Notes: generated from the sequence alone by a model not told the origin. DNA of 39,084 nt from RGIG5579 sp045602025 (GCA_045602025.1 JAZSAT010000018.1:1-39084); one strand, 5' to 3'. Counted from the stretch's first letter, positions 7,861 to 16,320 are shown. Made by a program: numbers and translations.

Positions 7861-9186
7861 TCATTCTTTGTCCTTGCAAGCTTTCAGCATACGAACAAGC
7901 TCTGCGGCAAATTCTTCCCCACTGCCGGGAGCAAATTTTGAAATATCCACCTCATACGCCCTGTGAGGATAAGCCAAAGCAGAGGGCACATAGCCCATAT
8001 ATCCGTTGGTCAGGGAGCAAACGAAGGTCATTTTACAAGGAGAGCCATCGCGGATCTCTTTGCCGTTGGTATCAAACATTTCGTAAGGCGCGGCGGCAAA
8101 GCCGATATCTCCGATGGTAAAAGCAGTAAAAGGAACCTTCCTTGTCTCTTCCCCGCCCGCGGCGCGCCCGTTATAAACGGAATATTCACAGGAAAGAGGG
8201 CCAAGCTTTGCTTTTTCCTCTCCGCCGACTGCTTCCTTGATCACCTCTACAATGTGATCGGTGGCAGAGGACATATTACCATACTTCAATTCACCGGGAA
8301 TCTCGGATCTGAAATTGATGTTGGCACCTGCCCCGCTTTGATAGGCAAAATGCACATCCATCTGCTTTTCTACCTTCTCTCGTAAGGGATGGACAAAATC
8401 CGCAGACACAACCGTCTCAGCCACACCGTAGTAGTGTGTCTGGTAGTTTACCAAAAGAACATCCTTTTTCTCACCGCGGTCAAAGCGAACCGTGCGGAGC
8501 TCCGTATCCGCCTCGGTTTCGTGGGCGATAGGAATATTACCCGTTCCCCCGGGGTTGGTTTCATAGCTTCCGTCTTTCATCAGATACCGACGCACGAAAG
8601 TCACACCCTCGGTGTGTGCCGTTCCAATATAGGCCTCGGCAGGGGTCAGATCGTGCAGGGCAAAAACCACCGCTCTTTCCAGCCTATGATAGTAAAGCTC
8701 CCGCCACTGCATCATATTTCCCTCTCCCATATTCACATGATCGGGAGCAGAATGGGTATGGGTACAGTTGATCATAACCCGCTCTTTCGGGATCCCCGTA
8801 GCCTTTTCAATTGCTTTGCAGGAGTATTCTGCGATGCTATCATCAATCCCGCGCATATCCAAGGAAATCAAAAGAAATGCCGTCTCTCCGTCGCAAATGG
8901 CAGTACAGGTGAGCTGCACCGGATCCTGATTGGTATAGCCTACATTATTGAATGCGGTATAAGTAGGAACGGGAAGCACCTCAGGTGCCAAACTCTGACG
9001 GTTATATCCCACGGAAAACCCTTCGGGATAAATAATATCCCCCGTAGGCAAAGGCTCTTCCGTTTCTGTTTCACATTTCTCCTCTTTTGTCTGTACCTCT
9101 TCTTCCTCCTGAGGTGCAAGAGAAGCGGAACAAGCACAAAGGAATACACAGCACAAAGCTAAAAGAAAACAAACAATCCGTTTCAT
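7861..9186 (-). CDS. Neutral/alkaline ceramidase-like lipoprotein
   Basis: About 441 residues with a lipoprotein signal (MKRIVCFLLALCCVFLCACS; lipobox LCAC), an acidic linker, and a domain resembling the N-terminal domain of neutral/alkaline non-lysosomal ceramidases. The best marker is NCTHTHSAPDHVN, matching the zinc-ligand motif THTHSAPG of that family; NYQTHYYG and GYMGYVPS further on also fit. The protein lacks the full C-terminal extension of true ceramidases, so it may hydrolyse another amide or lipid at the cell surface. I chose ATG 9184-9186 because AAAGGATGG then sits at proper distance; a start three codons upstream would place the binding site directly against the ATG. It has its own promoter. 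Confidence 0.75.
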   Translation of the reverse strand: MKRIVCFLLALCCVFLCACSASLAPQEEEEVQTKEEKCETETEEPLPTGDIIYPEGFSVGYNRQSLAPEVLPVPTYTAFNNVGYTNQDPVQLTCTAICDGETAFLLISLDMRGIDDSIAEYSCKAIEKATGIPKERVMINCTHTHSAPDHVNMGEGNMMQWRELYYHRLERAVVFALHDLTPAEAYIGTAHTEGVTFVRRYLMKDGSYETNPGGTGNIPIAHETEADTELRTVRFDRGEKKDVLLVNYQTHYYGVAETVVSADFVHPLREKVEKQMDVHFAYQSGAGANINFRSEIPGELKYGNMSSATDHIVEVIKEAVGGEEKAKLGPLSCEYSVYNGRAAGGEETRKVPFTAFTIGDIGFAAAPYEMFDTNGKEIRDGSPCKMTFVCSLTNGYMGYVPSALAYPHRAYEVDISKFAPGSGEEFAAELVRMLKACKDKE

Positions 9187-9212
9187 TTTTCCCATCCTTT
9201 CTTTTCCGTTTC

Positions 9213-9240
9213 AGTATACCACATTCACAAGAAAAAGCAA
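9213..9240 (-). promoter_or_regulatory. Promoter of the ceramidase-like gene
   Basis: Minus strand TTGCTT (9235-9240), 16-base spacer, TATACT (9213-9218). Confidence 0.65.
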
Positions 9241-9260
9241 TATTTCTTTCAAGTATAATC

Positions 9261-9299
9261 AAAAAAGCCCGTAGTCCCTTCAAGGAACTACGAGCTTTT
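9261..9299 (-). terminator. Second terminator downstream of tRNA-Leu
   Basis: On the minus strand AAAGCTCGTAGTTCCTT pairs with AAGGGACTACGGGCTTT, with one or two mismatches or wobbles, and is followed by a T-run (plus strand A6 at 9261-9266). It backs up the closer terminator at 9318-9354. Confidence 0.75.
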
Positions 9300-9317
9300 G
9301 AGCATAAGCTTGGCGGG

Positions 9318-9354
9318 GAAAAAGAAATAGCACCGAGCCAAGGCTCGATGCTAT
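9318..9354 (-). terminator. Intrinsic terminator immediately after tRNA-Leu
   Basis: On the minus strand ATAGCA-T-CGAGCC pairs with GGCTCG-G-TGCTAT (arms 9327-9339 and 9342-9354, one mismatch), followed by TTTCTTTTT. It starts three bases after the CCA end of the tRNA. Confidence 0.75.
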
Positions 9355-9356
9355 CT

Positions 9357-9443
9357 TGGTGCGAGAGACGGGACTTGAACCCACATAGAATTTCTTCCAC
9401 TAGCACCTCAAGCTAGCGCGTCTGCCAATTCCGCCACTCTCGC
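9357..9443 (-). tRNA. tRNA-Leu(GAG)
   Basis: The 87-base cloverleaf starts GCGAGAG (9443-9437) and ends CTCTCGC-A-CCA, with the CCA encoded. The anticodon stem CTAGC/GCTAG encloses loop TTGAGGT, giving anticodon GAG for CTC and CTT codons. A variable arm of class II length and the GGTTCAAGTCC T-arm are visible. It has its own strong promoter upstream. Confidence 0.97.
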
Positions 9444-9459
9444 AAAGGGAACATTCGAT

Positions 9460-9488
9460 ATTATAGTGCCCGCTTCGGTTTTTGTCAA
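9460..9488 (-). promoter_or_regulatory. Consensus promoter of tRNA-Leu
   Basis: Minus strand TTGACA (9483-9488), 17-base spacer, TATAAT (9460-9465), both boxes consensus, placed about 20 bases before the tRNA 5' end. Confidence 0.92.
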
Positions 9489-9550
9489 GAGTTTTTTTGA
9501 AAAAAAACAATTCTCTTCTCTTTTTCTGAAATTCCCCATTTTCTTTTTTT

Positions 9551-9578
9551 CACCATTTCACCCCCTTGTCATACAATA
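9551..9578 (+). promoter_or_regulatory. Putative sporulation (SigE/SigK-type) promoter
   Basis: CATACAATA (9570-9578) matches the SigK -10 pattern CATAnnnTA and contains the SigE -10 CATACAAT. CACC (9551-9554), 15 bases upstream, fits the loose SigK -35 (mACm). No sigma-A -35 box is at the right distance. The match is by eye to consensus only. Confidence 0.5.
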
Positions 9579-9624
9579 GCAATGAACCGGTCATCCATCC
9601 GGTATCAAAGAAAGGGGTAACACT

Positions 9625-9714
9625 ATGAACTGCGCTTGCAATCTTTTCAGCAAAGACGTATTGCTTTGGGTCATCCTGATCGCCGTCGTCATTCTTCTTT
9701 TTTGCTTCTGCTAA
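9625..9714 (+). CDS. 29-residue cysteine-rich membrane peptide, possibly sporulation-related
   Basis: ATG 9625 to TAA 9712-9714 encodes MNCACNLFSKDV, then a single hydrophobic helix (LLWVILIAVVILL) and FCFC. Four of 29 residues are cysteines, grouped as CxC at both ends. AAAGGGG precedes the start by about seven bases, a SigE/SigK-like promoter lies 47 bases upstream and a strong terminator follows directly. Short Cys-rich one-helix peptides of this layout, like YjcZ-type spore proteins, are known from spore formers, but I do not recognise this exact family. The discrete promoter, binding site and terminator make chance unlikely. Function unknown. Confidence 0.7.
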   Translation: MNCACNLFSKDVLLWVILIAVVILLFCFC

Positions 9715-9716
9715 GT

Positions 9717-9757
9717 AAAAGAAAAAAGCGTGTCAAAAGACACGCTTTTTCTTTTTT
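9717..9757. terminator. Bidirectional terminator between the 29-residue peptide and cdaR
   Basis: AAAAAGCGTGTC (9723-9734) pairs with GACACGCTTTTT (9739-9750), four-base loop, with A-run and T-run outside. It ends both the plus-strand peptide gene and the long minus-strand operon. Confidence 0.9.
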
Positions 9758-11052
9758 TATGATGCTTCCCCTTTGGTGAAAACAGCCTTTACCGTATATT
9801 CCCCTACAGGGTAGAACTTTCCTTCCGTTGCAGAGGTTTGAACGATCTGAACGGGGATCTGTGTTTCCCCTTCTTCCGTAACATCGGAAAGATCAATATT
9901 CAGATAGAAATCCTCTGCTGTTGCACTGCGGAGATTTTCGTATCCGCCGCGGATCTTGATGTTCAAGGAAGTGCTGGAAAAACTGTAATTCAATCCCTTT
10001 TCGGGAGGCGTTACCGCAACATGACCGGAATCCAGCTTCATTTTAATGGTTTTGGAACCGTTATTCAAAATATCAAGATTTACCTTGATATCGCCCAAGG
10101 TTTCTCCAAAGCTGATTCCATCGGGAAGCGGGATCTGATCGCTGGTCAAAGACACCGTATATTTGGTGGTATCCACCGTTTTTTCATCCAAAATCATCGC
10201 CGGGATGCTTTCCAAAGCATCTATAGCAGCAGGCTCGCCCTTGACTGTGACGGATTTGGGAGAGATGGTATACCGCATATCCTTTTCATTCCAAAAGCCG
10301 TTTTTCGTCTGCAGAATAAGAGGCACGGTCTTTGTCTTGATCACCGCAAAGTGCACAAGAACATTCTTTTCCGGTGTAATAATGTGGCGGGATTCGATCT
10401 TCACACCTTGTTTGTCATAAAACTCATAGTCCAGGTTGCTTTCAAAGCTTGCCTTGATTTCACCAAGCTTTCCTGTTTTTACCTTGGCATTGTCAATGGC
10501 ATCAAGTACGCTCTTAGGTCCTTTTACGGTGATCTGTTCCACCGCCGCTTTTGCCTCAATACCTACATCTTCTTCGGTGGTATATTCACCCAGCTCCACA
10601 ACAACCGGGATCGAAACAGAAATCGTCTGATCCACAAAGATCGTCGCTACCTGAGGAAAGCAAGAGGAAAGCTCCGTTTCCTTTGGAACGAGAACACTGA
10701 TATCCGCGCGGTAATTGCCCGGCTGAGTGATCTGGCTCAGATCCGCATAGGCCTCCAGATCGGAAGCTTTGATCTTATTCAGATCGCTTCTTTTGCCGAT
10801 CAAAGTAACATCCACTCGGTTTTCACCGCCCTCGATAACAGAAAAGGAGGAGGACAGGGACTGCATTTTCACCGTTACATCGGTAAAGGTCTTTTTATAA
10901 TCCGGCGCCTCTGCTTCCTGCACATAAAACCAAAGAACAAGAGCGACGAAAACGGAAAAAAGGATCATAAAAAAGGAATACTTGTTTTTGCTTTTTTCCA
11001 CGGTTTCTTTTGAAGATTTGTGAAAGAACTGAGCGAAAAAATTACTTTTCAT
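9757..11052 (-). CDS. cdaR: CdaR-like YbbR-domain protein, regulator of diadenylate cyclase
   Basis: A 431-residue membrane-anchored protein. Residues about 25-43 (YSFFMILFSVFVALVLWFYV) are one transmembrane helix, and the rest is extracytoplasmic and made of consecutive YbbR domains (for example KTFTDVTVKMQSL and VEQITVKGPKSVLDAI). CdaR proteins bind and tune the cyclase CdaA. The start is ATG 11050-11052 with AGGAGG eight bases before; it overlaps the 3' end of cdaA by 11 bases. It is the last gene before the terminator. In most Bacillota glmM follows cdaR; here it does not. Confidence 0.9.
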   Translation of the reverse strand: MKSNFFAQFFHKSSKETVEKSKNKYSFFMILFSVFVALVLWFYVQEAEAPDYKKTFTDVTVKMQSLSSSFSVIEGGENRVDVTLIGKRSDLNKIKASDLEAYADLSQITQPGNYRADISVLVPKETELSSCFPQVATIFVDQTISVSIPVVVELGEYTTEEDVGIEAKAAVEQITVKGPKSVLDAIDNAKVKTGKLGEIKASFESNLDYEFYDKQGVKIESRHIITPEKNVLVHFAVIKTKTVPLILQTKNGFWNEKDMRYTISPKSVTVKGEPAAIDALESIPAMILDEKTVDTTKYTVSLTSDQIPLPDGISFGETLGDIKVNLDILNNGSKTIKMKLDSGHVAVTPPEKGLNYSFSSTSLNIKIRGGYENLRSATAEDFYLNIDLSDVTEEGETQIPVQIVQTSATEGKFYPVGEYTVKAVFTKGEAS

Positions 11053-11899
11053 CCTTTTTTCCTCCTTTCCTCTTAATGAGACTCTTTTTCTCACGGTTTA
11101 CACCGAATTCATTGATCAGACGGTGCTGAAGAACCTTAGGCTGCACCCGATCGATCTCACCGTTTTTCGCAATGGAAATATTGCCGGTTTCCTCGGAAAT
11201 GATAATTACAAAGGCATCGCTGATCTCGGAAATACCGAGACCTGCGCGGTGACGGGTACCCAATTCATTTGGCAAATTGGGATTACCGGAAAGTGGCAAG
11301 AAGCAACCGCAGGAATGAATTCTTTCTTCCCGAATTACCATTGCACCGTCGTGAAGAGGTGCCTTGTTGAAGAAAATATTCTCAATGAGAAGCTTTGTAA
11401 CTGCGGCATCCACCTCAACACCTGTTCGGATCTCATCCCCAAGGCGCGTACTGCGCTCCAGAACGATCAGCGCACCGGTACGGCTTTCGGAAAGCTCCTG
11501 AGCGGCAAGGCAGATCTCCTCGATCATTTTTCCCTGACTTTTTTCCTGCGCTTCTGTAATACTCTTCAGATTTCTGAAGTTTCCGCCCATTTTTTCAAGG
11601 GCAGAGCGTAGCTCCGGCTGAAAGATAACGATCAGCGCGATCAATCCTACATCAAAAAGAGTCTCGAGCAAATAGTTCAGCGCATTCAGCCCTGCGAAAT
11701 CGCTGATCCACATAATCAAAAGGATCGCAAAAATACCCAGGGCAAGCTTTCCTGCTCTTCTCTGACGCACGAAAGAAATCACATAATATATAAGGAAGGA
11801 AACGATCAAAATATCCAAAACATCGGCAATACCGATGGAAAGGATCTGATTCCAGATAAATCGGAAGAAATCTCCGATGGATTGTAGCATATTCTGCAT
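11042..11899 (-). CDS. cdaA: Diadenylate cyclase CdaA
   Basis: CdaA condenses two ATP into c-di-AMP, the second messenger controlling potassium and osmolyte uptake and cell-wall balance. The 285-residue protein has about three N-terminal transmembrane helices and then the DAC (DisA_N) domain with the catalytic DGAMVI motif near residue 183 and GTRHRAGLG near 215, both intact. The start at 11897-11899 follows AGG at nine bases; a second ATG lies three codons further in. The gene begins 19 bases after the htpG stop and overlaps cdaR. Confidence 0.95.
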   Translation of the reverse strand: MQNMLQSIGDFFRFIWNQILSIGIADVLDILIVSFLIYYVISFVRQRRAGKLALGIFAILLIMWISDFAGLNALNYLLETLFDVGLIALIVIFQPELRSALEKMGGNFRNLKSITEAQEKSQGKMIEEICLAAQELSESRTGALIVLERSTRLGDEIRTGVEVDAAVTKLLIENIFFNKAPLHDGAMVIREERIHSCGCFLPLSGNPNLPNELGTRHRAGLGISEISDAFVIIISEETGNISIAKNGEIDRVQPKVLQHRLINEFGVNREKKSLIKRKGGKKDEK

Positions 11900-11918
11900 C
11901 TCTTTTTTCCTTTACTCT

Positions 11919-13754
11919 TTATGCATTATAAAGAAGATCAATGCTGGAATCGATAAATTCCTGCAATTCTTCTTGGGTGAAGGCTCTTTGAGAAATCACT
12001 GCGATCATATAGACCTGTCTTGCAAGCTTCTTTGCCTTTTCCCGGCTTTGCTCGGAGGCGGAAAGGGCTGCGATTCTGGCGATCAGAGGACAGTTCATAT
12101 TCAGCGTCAGCGTGATCTCATCCTCGGGAGAGGAAATGCCGGGAATGGAGTTTCCGTACTGACGGAGAATTTCACCGAGTCTTCTCTTCTCCTCGGAAAG
12201 GGTGATCAAGGCAGGGGTCTTTGTGGATTTCATCACCTGCTGCACCAAATTCACCTTTTCGTCGATCACTTCCTTGAATACTTCATTCAGGGCTTCGTTT
12301 TCTTCCGCTTCCTCCTGGGCCTGCAGTACTTCGTCAAGCTCCGAGTCAACGCGTACATAGTGCAGAGCCTTATCCTGCATTTCCATAAAGGAGAGGAAGC
12401 GGGAATCGATCACACCGTCCATTACCGTAACGGTGATCTCCTGCTCGCGGAACAGATTGATATATCCCACCTGCTGGAGCACATCGTTTGTATAGTACAT
12501 GGTATTATCCTTGCCCTTGCCCGCGTTCTTTTCCAGATACTCGGGAGCGGTGAGGTATTCCCCCTCGGTGGTCTTATACAGGATAATATTTTTAATGCGG
12601 TCAAGAAACTTTGGATCCCTTGTGCAGCCGTATTCCACAAAGGGCTTCACATCGTCCCAGATATTTTCAAGTGCCTTGCGGTCATTTGAAAAGAGAGCAT
12701 TGAATTTATCGCAGATCTTCTTGGTAATATGACCCGAAATTTTTGTTACATAACCGCTGTTCTGCAAATAGCTGCGGGATACATTCAGAGGAAGCTCGGG
12801 GCAATCCAGAACGCCGCGCAAAAGCATCATATACTCGGGGATCACCTCTTTGATGTTATCCGCAACAAAAACCTGGTTATAATAAAGCTTTACCTGTCCC
12901 TCAAGACTTGCATATTCATCCTGCAGCTTGGGAAAATACAGGATCCCTTTGAAATTCAAGGGGAATTCCGCATTGATATGAATGTAAAAAAGCGGATCCC
13001 TCTCATCACGAAATACTTTCTTATAAAAAGCCTTGTAATCCTCGTCCGTACACTCGGAAGGGTTCTTGAGCCAAAGGGGCTCCGGATCGTTTACAGGATC
13101 CTTCCCGCCGTTTTCTCCTACCGTAGAAAGGTAGATAGGTACCGGCATAAAGGCGCAATACTTTTCAAGGATCGCTCTGATCTTATCCTCTTCCAGATAC
13201 TCCTTCTCTTCTTCGGTAATGTGAAGGATGATCTCCGTTCCGCGGGAGGTTCTGCTTCCCTGCTTCATTTCATATTCGCCGCCATCGGTACAGGTCCAAT
13301 ATGCGGAAACAGCCCCCTTTTCAAAGGAAAGGGTATTGATCTCCACGGTTTTTGCCACCATAAAGGCAGAGTAAAAGCCGAGACCGAAGTGGCCGATGAT
13401 GCCGCTTTGATGATCTCCATCTTCCCCTTCGTACTTTTCAATAAATTCCAATGCACCGGAAAGGGCGATCTGATTGATATAGCGGTCGATCTCTTCACTT
13501 GTCATACCAATGCCGTTATCAATAATTCGAAGCTGGGAAAGCGCCTTATCCACGATCACATCGATTCTGTAATCCTCTTCGTTTTCAGCCTTGCCCAAGG
13601 AAACAAGACGCTTCATTTTGGTCACTGCATCGCTTCCGTTGGAAACAAGCTCTCTTAAAAAAATTTCTTTATCGGAATAAAGCCAACGCTTGATCACCGG
13701 AAAAATATGTTCTGTATCAACGCTGATTCCGCCTTTTTTCAAATTTTCTGCCAC
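11919..13754 (-). CDS. htpG: Molecular chaperone HtpG (Hsp90)
   Basis: A 611-residue bacterial Hsp90. The GHKL ATPase domain shows LRELVSNGSDA, IDNGIGMT and GHFGLGFYSAFMVA; the middle domain has LNVSRSYLQNS; a C-terminal dimerisation domain follows. The start is GTG 13752-13754 with AAAGGAGG seven bases upstream, and this binding site overlaps the stop of the preceding DUF4330 gene. The TTG at 13778 has no good site and would add a non-family N-terminus. It sits inside an operon between the DUF4330 pair and cdaA, an unusual place for htpG. Confidence 0.96.
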   Translation of the reverse strand: MAENLKKGGISVDTEHIFPVIKRWLYSDKEIFLRELVSNGSDAVTKMKRLVSLGKAENEEDYRIDVIVDKALSQLRIIDNGIGMTSEEIDRYINQIALSGALEFIEKYEGEDGDHQSGIIGHFGLGFYSAFMVAKTVEINTLSFEKGAVSAYWTCTDGGEYEMKQGSRTSRGTEIILHITEEEKEYLEEDKIRAILEKYCAFMPVPIYLSTVGENGGKDPVNDPEPLWLKNPSECTDEDYKAFYKKVFRDERDPLFYIHINAEFPLNFKGILYFPKLQDEYASLEGQVKLYYNQVFVADNIKEVIPEYMMLLRGVLDCPELPLNVSRSYLQNSGYVTKISGHITKKICDKFNALFSNDRKALENIWDDVKPFVEYGCTRDPKFLDRIKNIILYKTTEGEYLTAPEYLEKNAGKGKDNTMYYTNDVLQQVGYINLFREQEITVTVMDGVIDSRFLSFMEMQDKALHYVRVDSELDEVLQAQEEAEENEALNEVFKEVIDEKVNLVQQVMKSTKTPALITLSEEKRRLGEILRQYGNSIPGISSPEDEITLTLNMNCPLIARIAALSASEQSREKAKKLARQVYMIAVISQRAFTQEELQEFIDSSIDLLYNA

Positions 13755-13767
13755 TGTGGTTCCTCCT

Positions 13768-14235
13768 TTATTCGCCAACGGTATTTGCCATCATCACAAC
13801 CATTGTAAAGGTTGCGCTTTTTGTTTCTATAGAAAAGGCAGCTCCGGGCTTGATCCTTTTTTCTCCGATCTGATAGCCCATATCTGTCTTTTCTGCCAAA
13901 ACCCTGCCTTGACAGGTAAGGTTTATTACCTTCATTTCGTCTTCGGGGTCGATCTTACTCAAATAGCTTTTTTCCGTTTCCGAGATCTTTACGATTTTTC
14001 CCAAAGAAGTCAGGTCATCGGAACAAAAGAGCTCTTCCCCCTCTTGCGGGTAATTTTTTGCCTGTTCGCTTACACCCTCAATCAAAAAGGTATATTCAAC
14101 CTCTTCTTTCTTTTCACTTCCGAAAAAGTTTTGTATCTGAGTATAAAACACAGTGGAAAGAATACAAAAAGCAAAAAGCACAAGGATGACACCGTCTAAA
14201 ATGGAAAATCCCAGCTTTCTTTTTCTGCTTTTCAC
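13768..14235 (-). CDS. DUF4330-type single-pass membrane protein (copy 2)
   Basis: A 155-residue protein with one N-terminal membrane helix (LDGVILVLFAFCILSTVFY) and an extracytoplasmic domain following the DUF4330 pattern: VEYTFLIEGV, then EGEELFCSDDLTSLGKIVKI, then GYQIGEKRIKPGAAFSIETKSATFTMVV. The GTG start overlaps the TAG stop of the previous gene (TAGTG), with GGGAGG eight bases upstream. DUF4330 proteins often accompany O-antigen-ligase-like proteins and polysaccharide assembly genes in Clostridia; the exact role is unknown. It is a divergent paralogue of its upstream neighbour. Confidence 0.75.
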   Translation of the reverse strand: MKSRKRKLGFSILDGVILVLFAFCILSTVFYTQIQNFFGSEKKEEVEYTFLIEGVSEQAKNYPQEGEELFCSDDLTSLGKIVKISETEKSYLSKIDPEDEMKVINLTCQGRVLAEKTDMGYQIGEKRIKPGAAFSIETKSATFTMVVMMANTVGE

Positions 14236-14657
14236 TAAAAATTCCTCCCTTCTGATGTTGCATCGGCTTTTTCTGCCGAATCGATCTTCATTTCACAAAC
14301 GCTGTTTGCGGTTTCCAAAATCAATTGCTTGCCCTTTTTCGGATGGTCTATTCTCATAAGACAAACAGCTTTTACATAAAAGATGTCAACGCCCTCCCTG
14401 AACTCAACCGAAAGGACCTCTCCGATCGCCCGATCACCTTCAAACAAAATATCTCCCGCTTCCGGAACAGACTTTTGCAGATCCTCGCTGATCTGCGTAC
14501 TCAATTCTATGTGATAGAGGGGATCGGCATTTCTCTCATTTCTCTCGGCAATGTCATAAATACCAAAGCTGATAGCCAAAACAGCCAAAAGAATGAAAAA
14601 AACATCTATGTAGGAAAAAGGCAAAGCGACGCTTTCTTTTTTCTTGAAATATTTCAT
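14235..14657 (-). CDS. DUF4330-type single-pass membrane protein (copy 1)
   Basis: A 140-residue protein with one membrane helix (YIDVFFILLAVLAISFGIYDI) and an extracytoplasmic part of the same plan as its downstream neighbour: YHIELSTQISEDL, then EAGDILFEGDRAIGEVLSVEF, and a second beta segment LILETANSVCEMKI. I chose ATG 14655-14657 because AGGTGG lies five bases upstream; a GTG three codons earlier would overlap that site. It is the only gene in the window that ends with TAG as a normal stop. Pairing with the O-antigen-ligase-like gene suggests a role in surface polysaccharide assembly, as inference. Confidence 0.7.
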   Translation of the reverse strand: MKYFKKKESVALPFSYIDVFFILLAVLAISFGIYDIAERNERNADPLYHIELSTQISEDLQKSVPEAGDILFEGDRAIGEVLSVEFREGVDIFYVKAVCLMRIDHPKKGKQLILETANSVCEMKIDSAEKADATSEGRNF

Positions 14658-14669
14658 AGGCACCACCTT

Positions 14670-16319
14670 TTAATAGGGCAAACGCTGTTCTTCTCTTTTT
14701 GCACAGCGCAAAGATGCCGTTGGTACGGCAAGAAGAACGGCAAAAAACGCAAGGCCCTTCACATCTGCCGACACATTCTGCAGAGAAACCGCGTAAAAAA
14801 CAAATGCTGCAGAACCTGCACCGAGAACATGGGGAAAGGCTTCCGGTCTGGTGGCATTTTTGCGAAACCGGATCGCCTGCCAGAAAAAGACACCCAAAAG
14901 CAGCACAAAGGAAGGAATCAGGAAAGCATCAAAAACAGCTTCCAAACGCTGGGCCAGCGTTACCGCCTCCGTTTTCAGAAAATCTGCGCCGAAACCAAAA
15001 AGGGAAAGTGCTTTTTCCGCATATTGAGAAGGCAAAACATTTAAAACAGTTGCAAAAACAAGTCCTCCGGATAAGATCCAAATAAGAGAAGAGCGGTATG
15101 TAAAGAGAAAATATAAAACAAAAGACAGCAAAACGGAAACCCAGATCGCTCCGTCCTTTACAAAAAAGATCGCTCCGAAAAGGACGGGTAAAACGAGAAA
15201 AGCCACAAACTTTTGACCTTTTCCACGAAGGGAATATACAACGCTGAGCACAAGAGGACAAAGCATTGCGATCAAAACACCGAAATTGGAATCGGCAGAT
15301 ACAAAAAGGATCTCTTTTAATCCGGGAACCCGCTGAAGCATCGAAGGAAAAAACAAATCCAACGCATTTCCCGCACAAAGCAAAAACGCCATGATCGCGC
15401 CGCCGAATGTCATTGCCACAAAAAATCTGCGGATCCATTGCAAGGTGCTTAAAAAATACACCGTCATATAGTACAGGAAAAAGGTAGTGAGAAACAAAAG
15501 CTGCGCACCGTCTGCGGCAGAAAAAAGTGCAGGAAGAAATAAGAGAAAAACGAGTCCGTCGCGCACGGAAAAGAAAAGGCTTCTTTTCCCCACTGCACAC
15601 TTACACAAAAAAGCCAAAAGAGTCAAAAAGGTAAGAGATGCCACCGTAGGAAACGGAAAGAGAAACAGAGAAAATCCCACAGAGATCAGCCCTGCCTCAG
15701 GCAAATGGAAAACAAACAAAACAAAAAAGATGAAAAACAGGAAGAAAATCACCTTCATCGGCGAAAACACGATAGAGAAAAAGGCAAGAACCACGCCCAA
15801 TGCAATCATGCCGAGAAAACGGTCCTTTCCTCTTGCATTGGGAAATTGCCACTCTTTGATACCAAAGATCGGAGAAAGCACCAGGCGAAACAAAAAGCTT
15901 TTCTTGATCGCATCCTTCACATCACCTCTGGAAAACGAACAAAGAAGCGCGAGAAAAACCAAGCAAACGCCAAAGAGAAAATTCTCTTCGTCTCCGCCTA
16001 AAAACGGAATATATGCACCCCAAAAATAGGACAGGATCTGAAGCAGACCAATGCTGAAAAAGAGCACCCCGAAGGAACGGACGCGAAGGGAAAAAAGCAA
16101 GCGGTAAAAACCGGAAAGTGCTGCAAGAAAGAAGCTCTGCTCGCACATTTTTGCAAGAGAGGATTTAATTTTCAAGCGATAGGAAAGAAACGGGCTGTTC
16201 TTCTCTGCCTTTTCTTCGGAACGGACAGAAGCAAAGGAAGTATCCGGTGCAAAGCGGATCTTTTCACCGGCTGCATAAAGAAGCTGTGCCAAAGACTGAA
16301 ACTTTCTTTCCTTTGCCAT
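14670..16319 (-). CDS. Polytopic membrane protein, O-antigen ligase/polymerase-like
   Basis: A 549-residue protein with a charged N-terminal region of about 75 residues and then many hydrophobic helices. The arrangement of a long helical region, a loop in the C-terminal third and further helices resembles the WaaL/Wzy O-antigen ligase superfamily, and two DUF4330 genes follow, a common pairing in Clostridia. The usual short motifs of that superfamily are degenerate here (VKDGAIWVSVLLSFVLY in place of a TxSRGAWLG-type segment), so the assignment leans on topology and context. The ATG at 16317-16319 starts one base after the trmD stop, with AAAGGAA as binding site. Confidence 0.55.
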   Translation of the reverse strand: MAKERKFQSLAQLLYAAGEKIRFAPDTSFASVRSEEKAEKNSPFLSYRLKIKSSLAKMCEQSFFLAALSGFYRLLFSLRVRSFGVLFFSIGLLQILSYFWGAYIPFLGGDEENFLFGVCLVFLALLCSFSRGDVKDAIKKSFLFRLVLSPIFGIKEWQFPNARGKDRFLGMIALGVVLAFFSIVFSPMKVIFFLFFIFFVLFVFHLPEAGLISVGFSLFLFPFPTVASLTFLTLLAFLCKCAVGKRSLFFSVRDGLVFLLFLPALFSAADGAQLLFLTTFFLYYMTVYFLSTLQWIRRFFVAMTFGGAIMAFLLCAGNALDLFFPSMLQRVPGLKEILFVSADSNFGVLIAMLCPLVLSVVYSLRGKGQKFVAFLVLPVLFGAIFFVKDGAIWVSVLLSFVLYFLFTYRSSLIWILSGGLVFATVLNVLPSQYAEKALSLFGFGADFLKTEAVTLAQRLEAVFDAFLIPSFVLLLGVFFWQAIRFRKNATRPEAFPHVLGAGSAAFVFYAVSLQNVSADVKGLAFFAVLLAVPTASLRCAKREEQRLPY

Positions 16320-16320
16320 A

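Noticed and set aside
9087..9416. 109-codon plus-strand frame near tRNA-Leu
   Set aside because: It crosses a promoter, two terminators and the tRNA of the minus strand.
11919..13778. TTG start for htpG at 13778
   Set aside because: The GTG at 13754 has AAAGGAGG at seven bases and gives the family N-terminus; the TTG lies inside the previous gene.
6888..14237. Genome-wide recoding of TAG as sense
   Set aside because: The gene ending at 14235 uses TAG as its stop and overlaps the next start, and no other conserved gene in the window has in-frame TAG. The TAG there is followed directly by TGA, so this is weak evidence; recoding is unlikely but not excluded.
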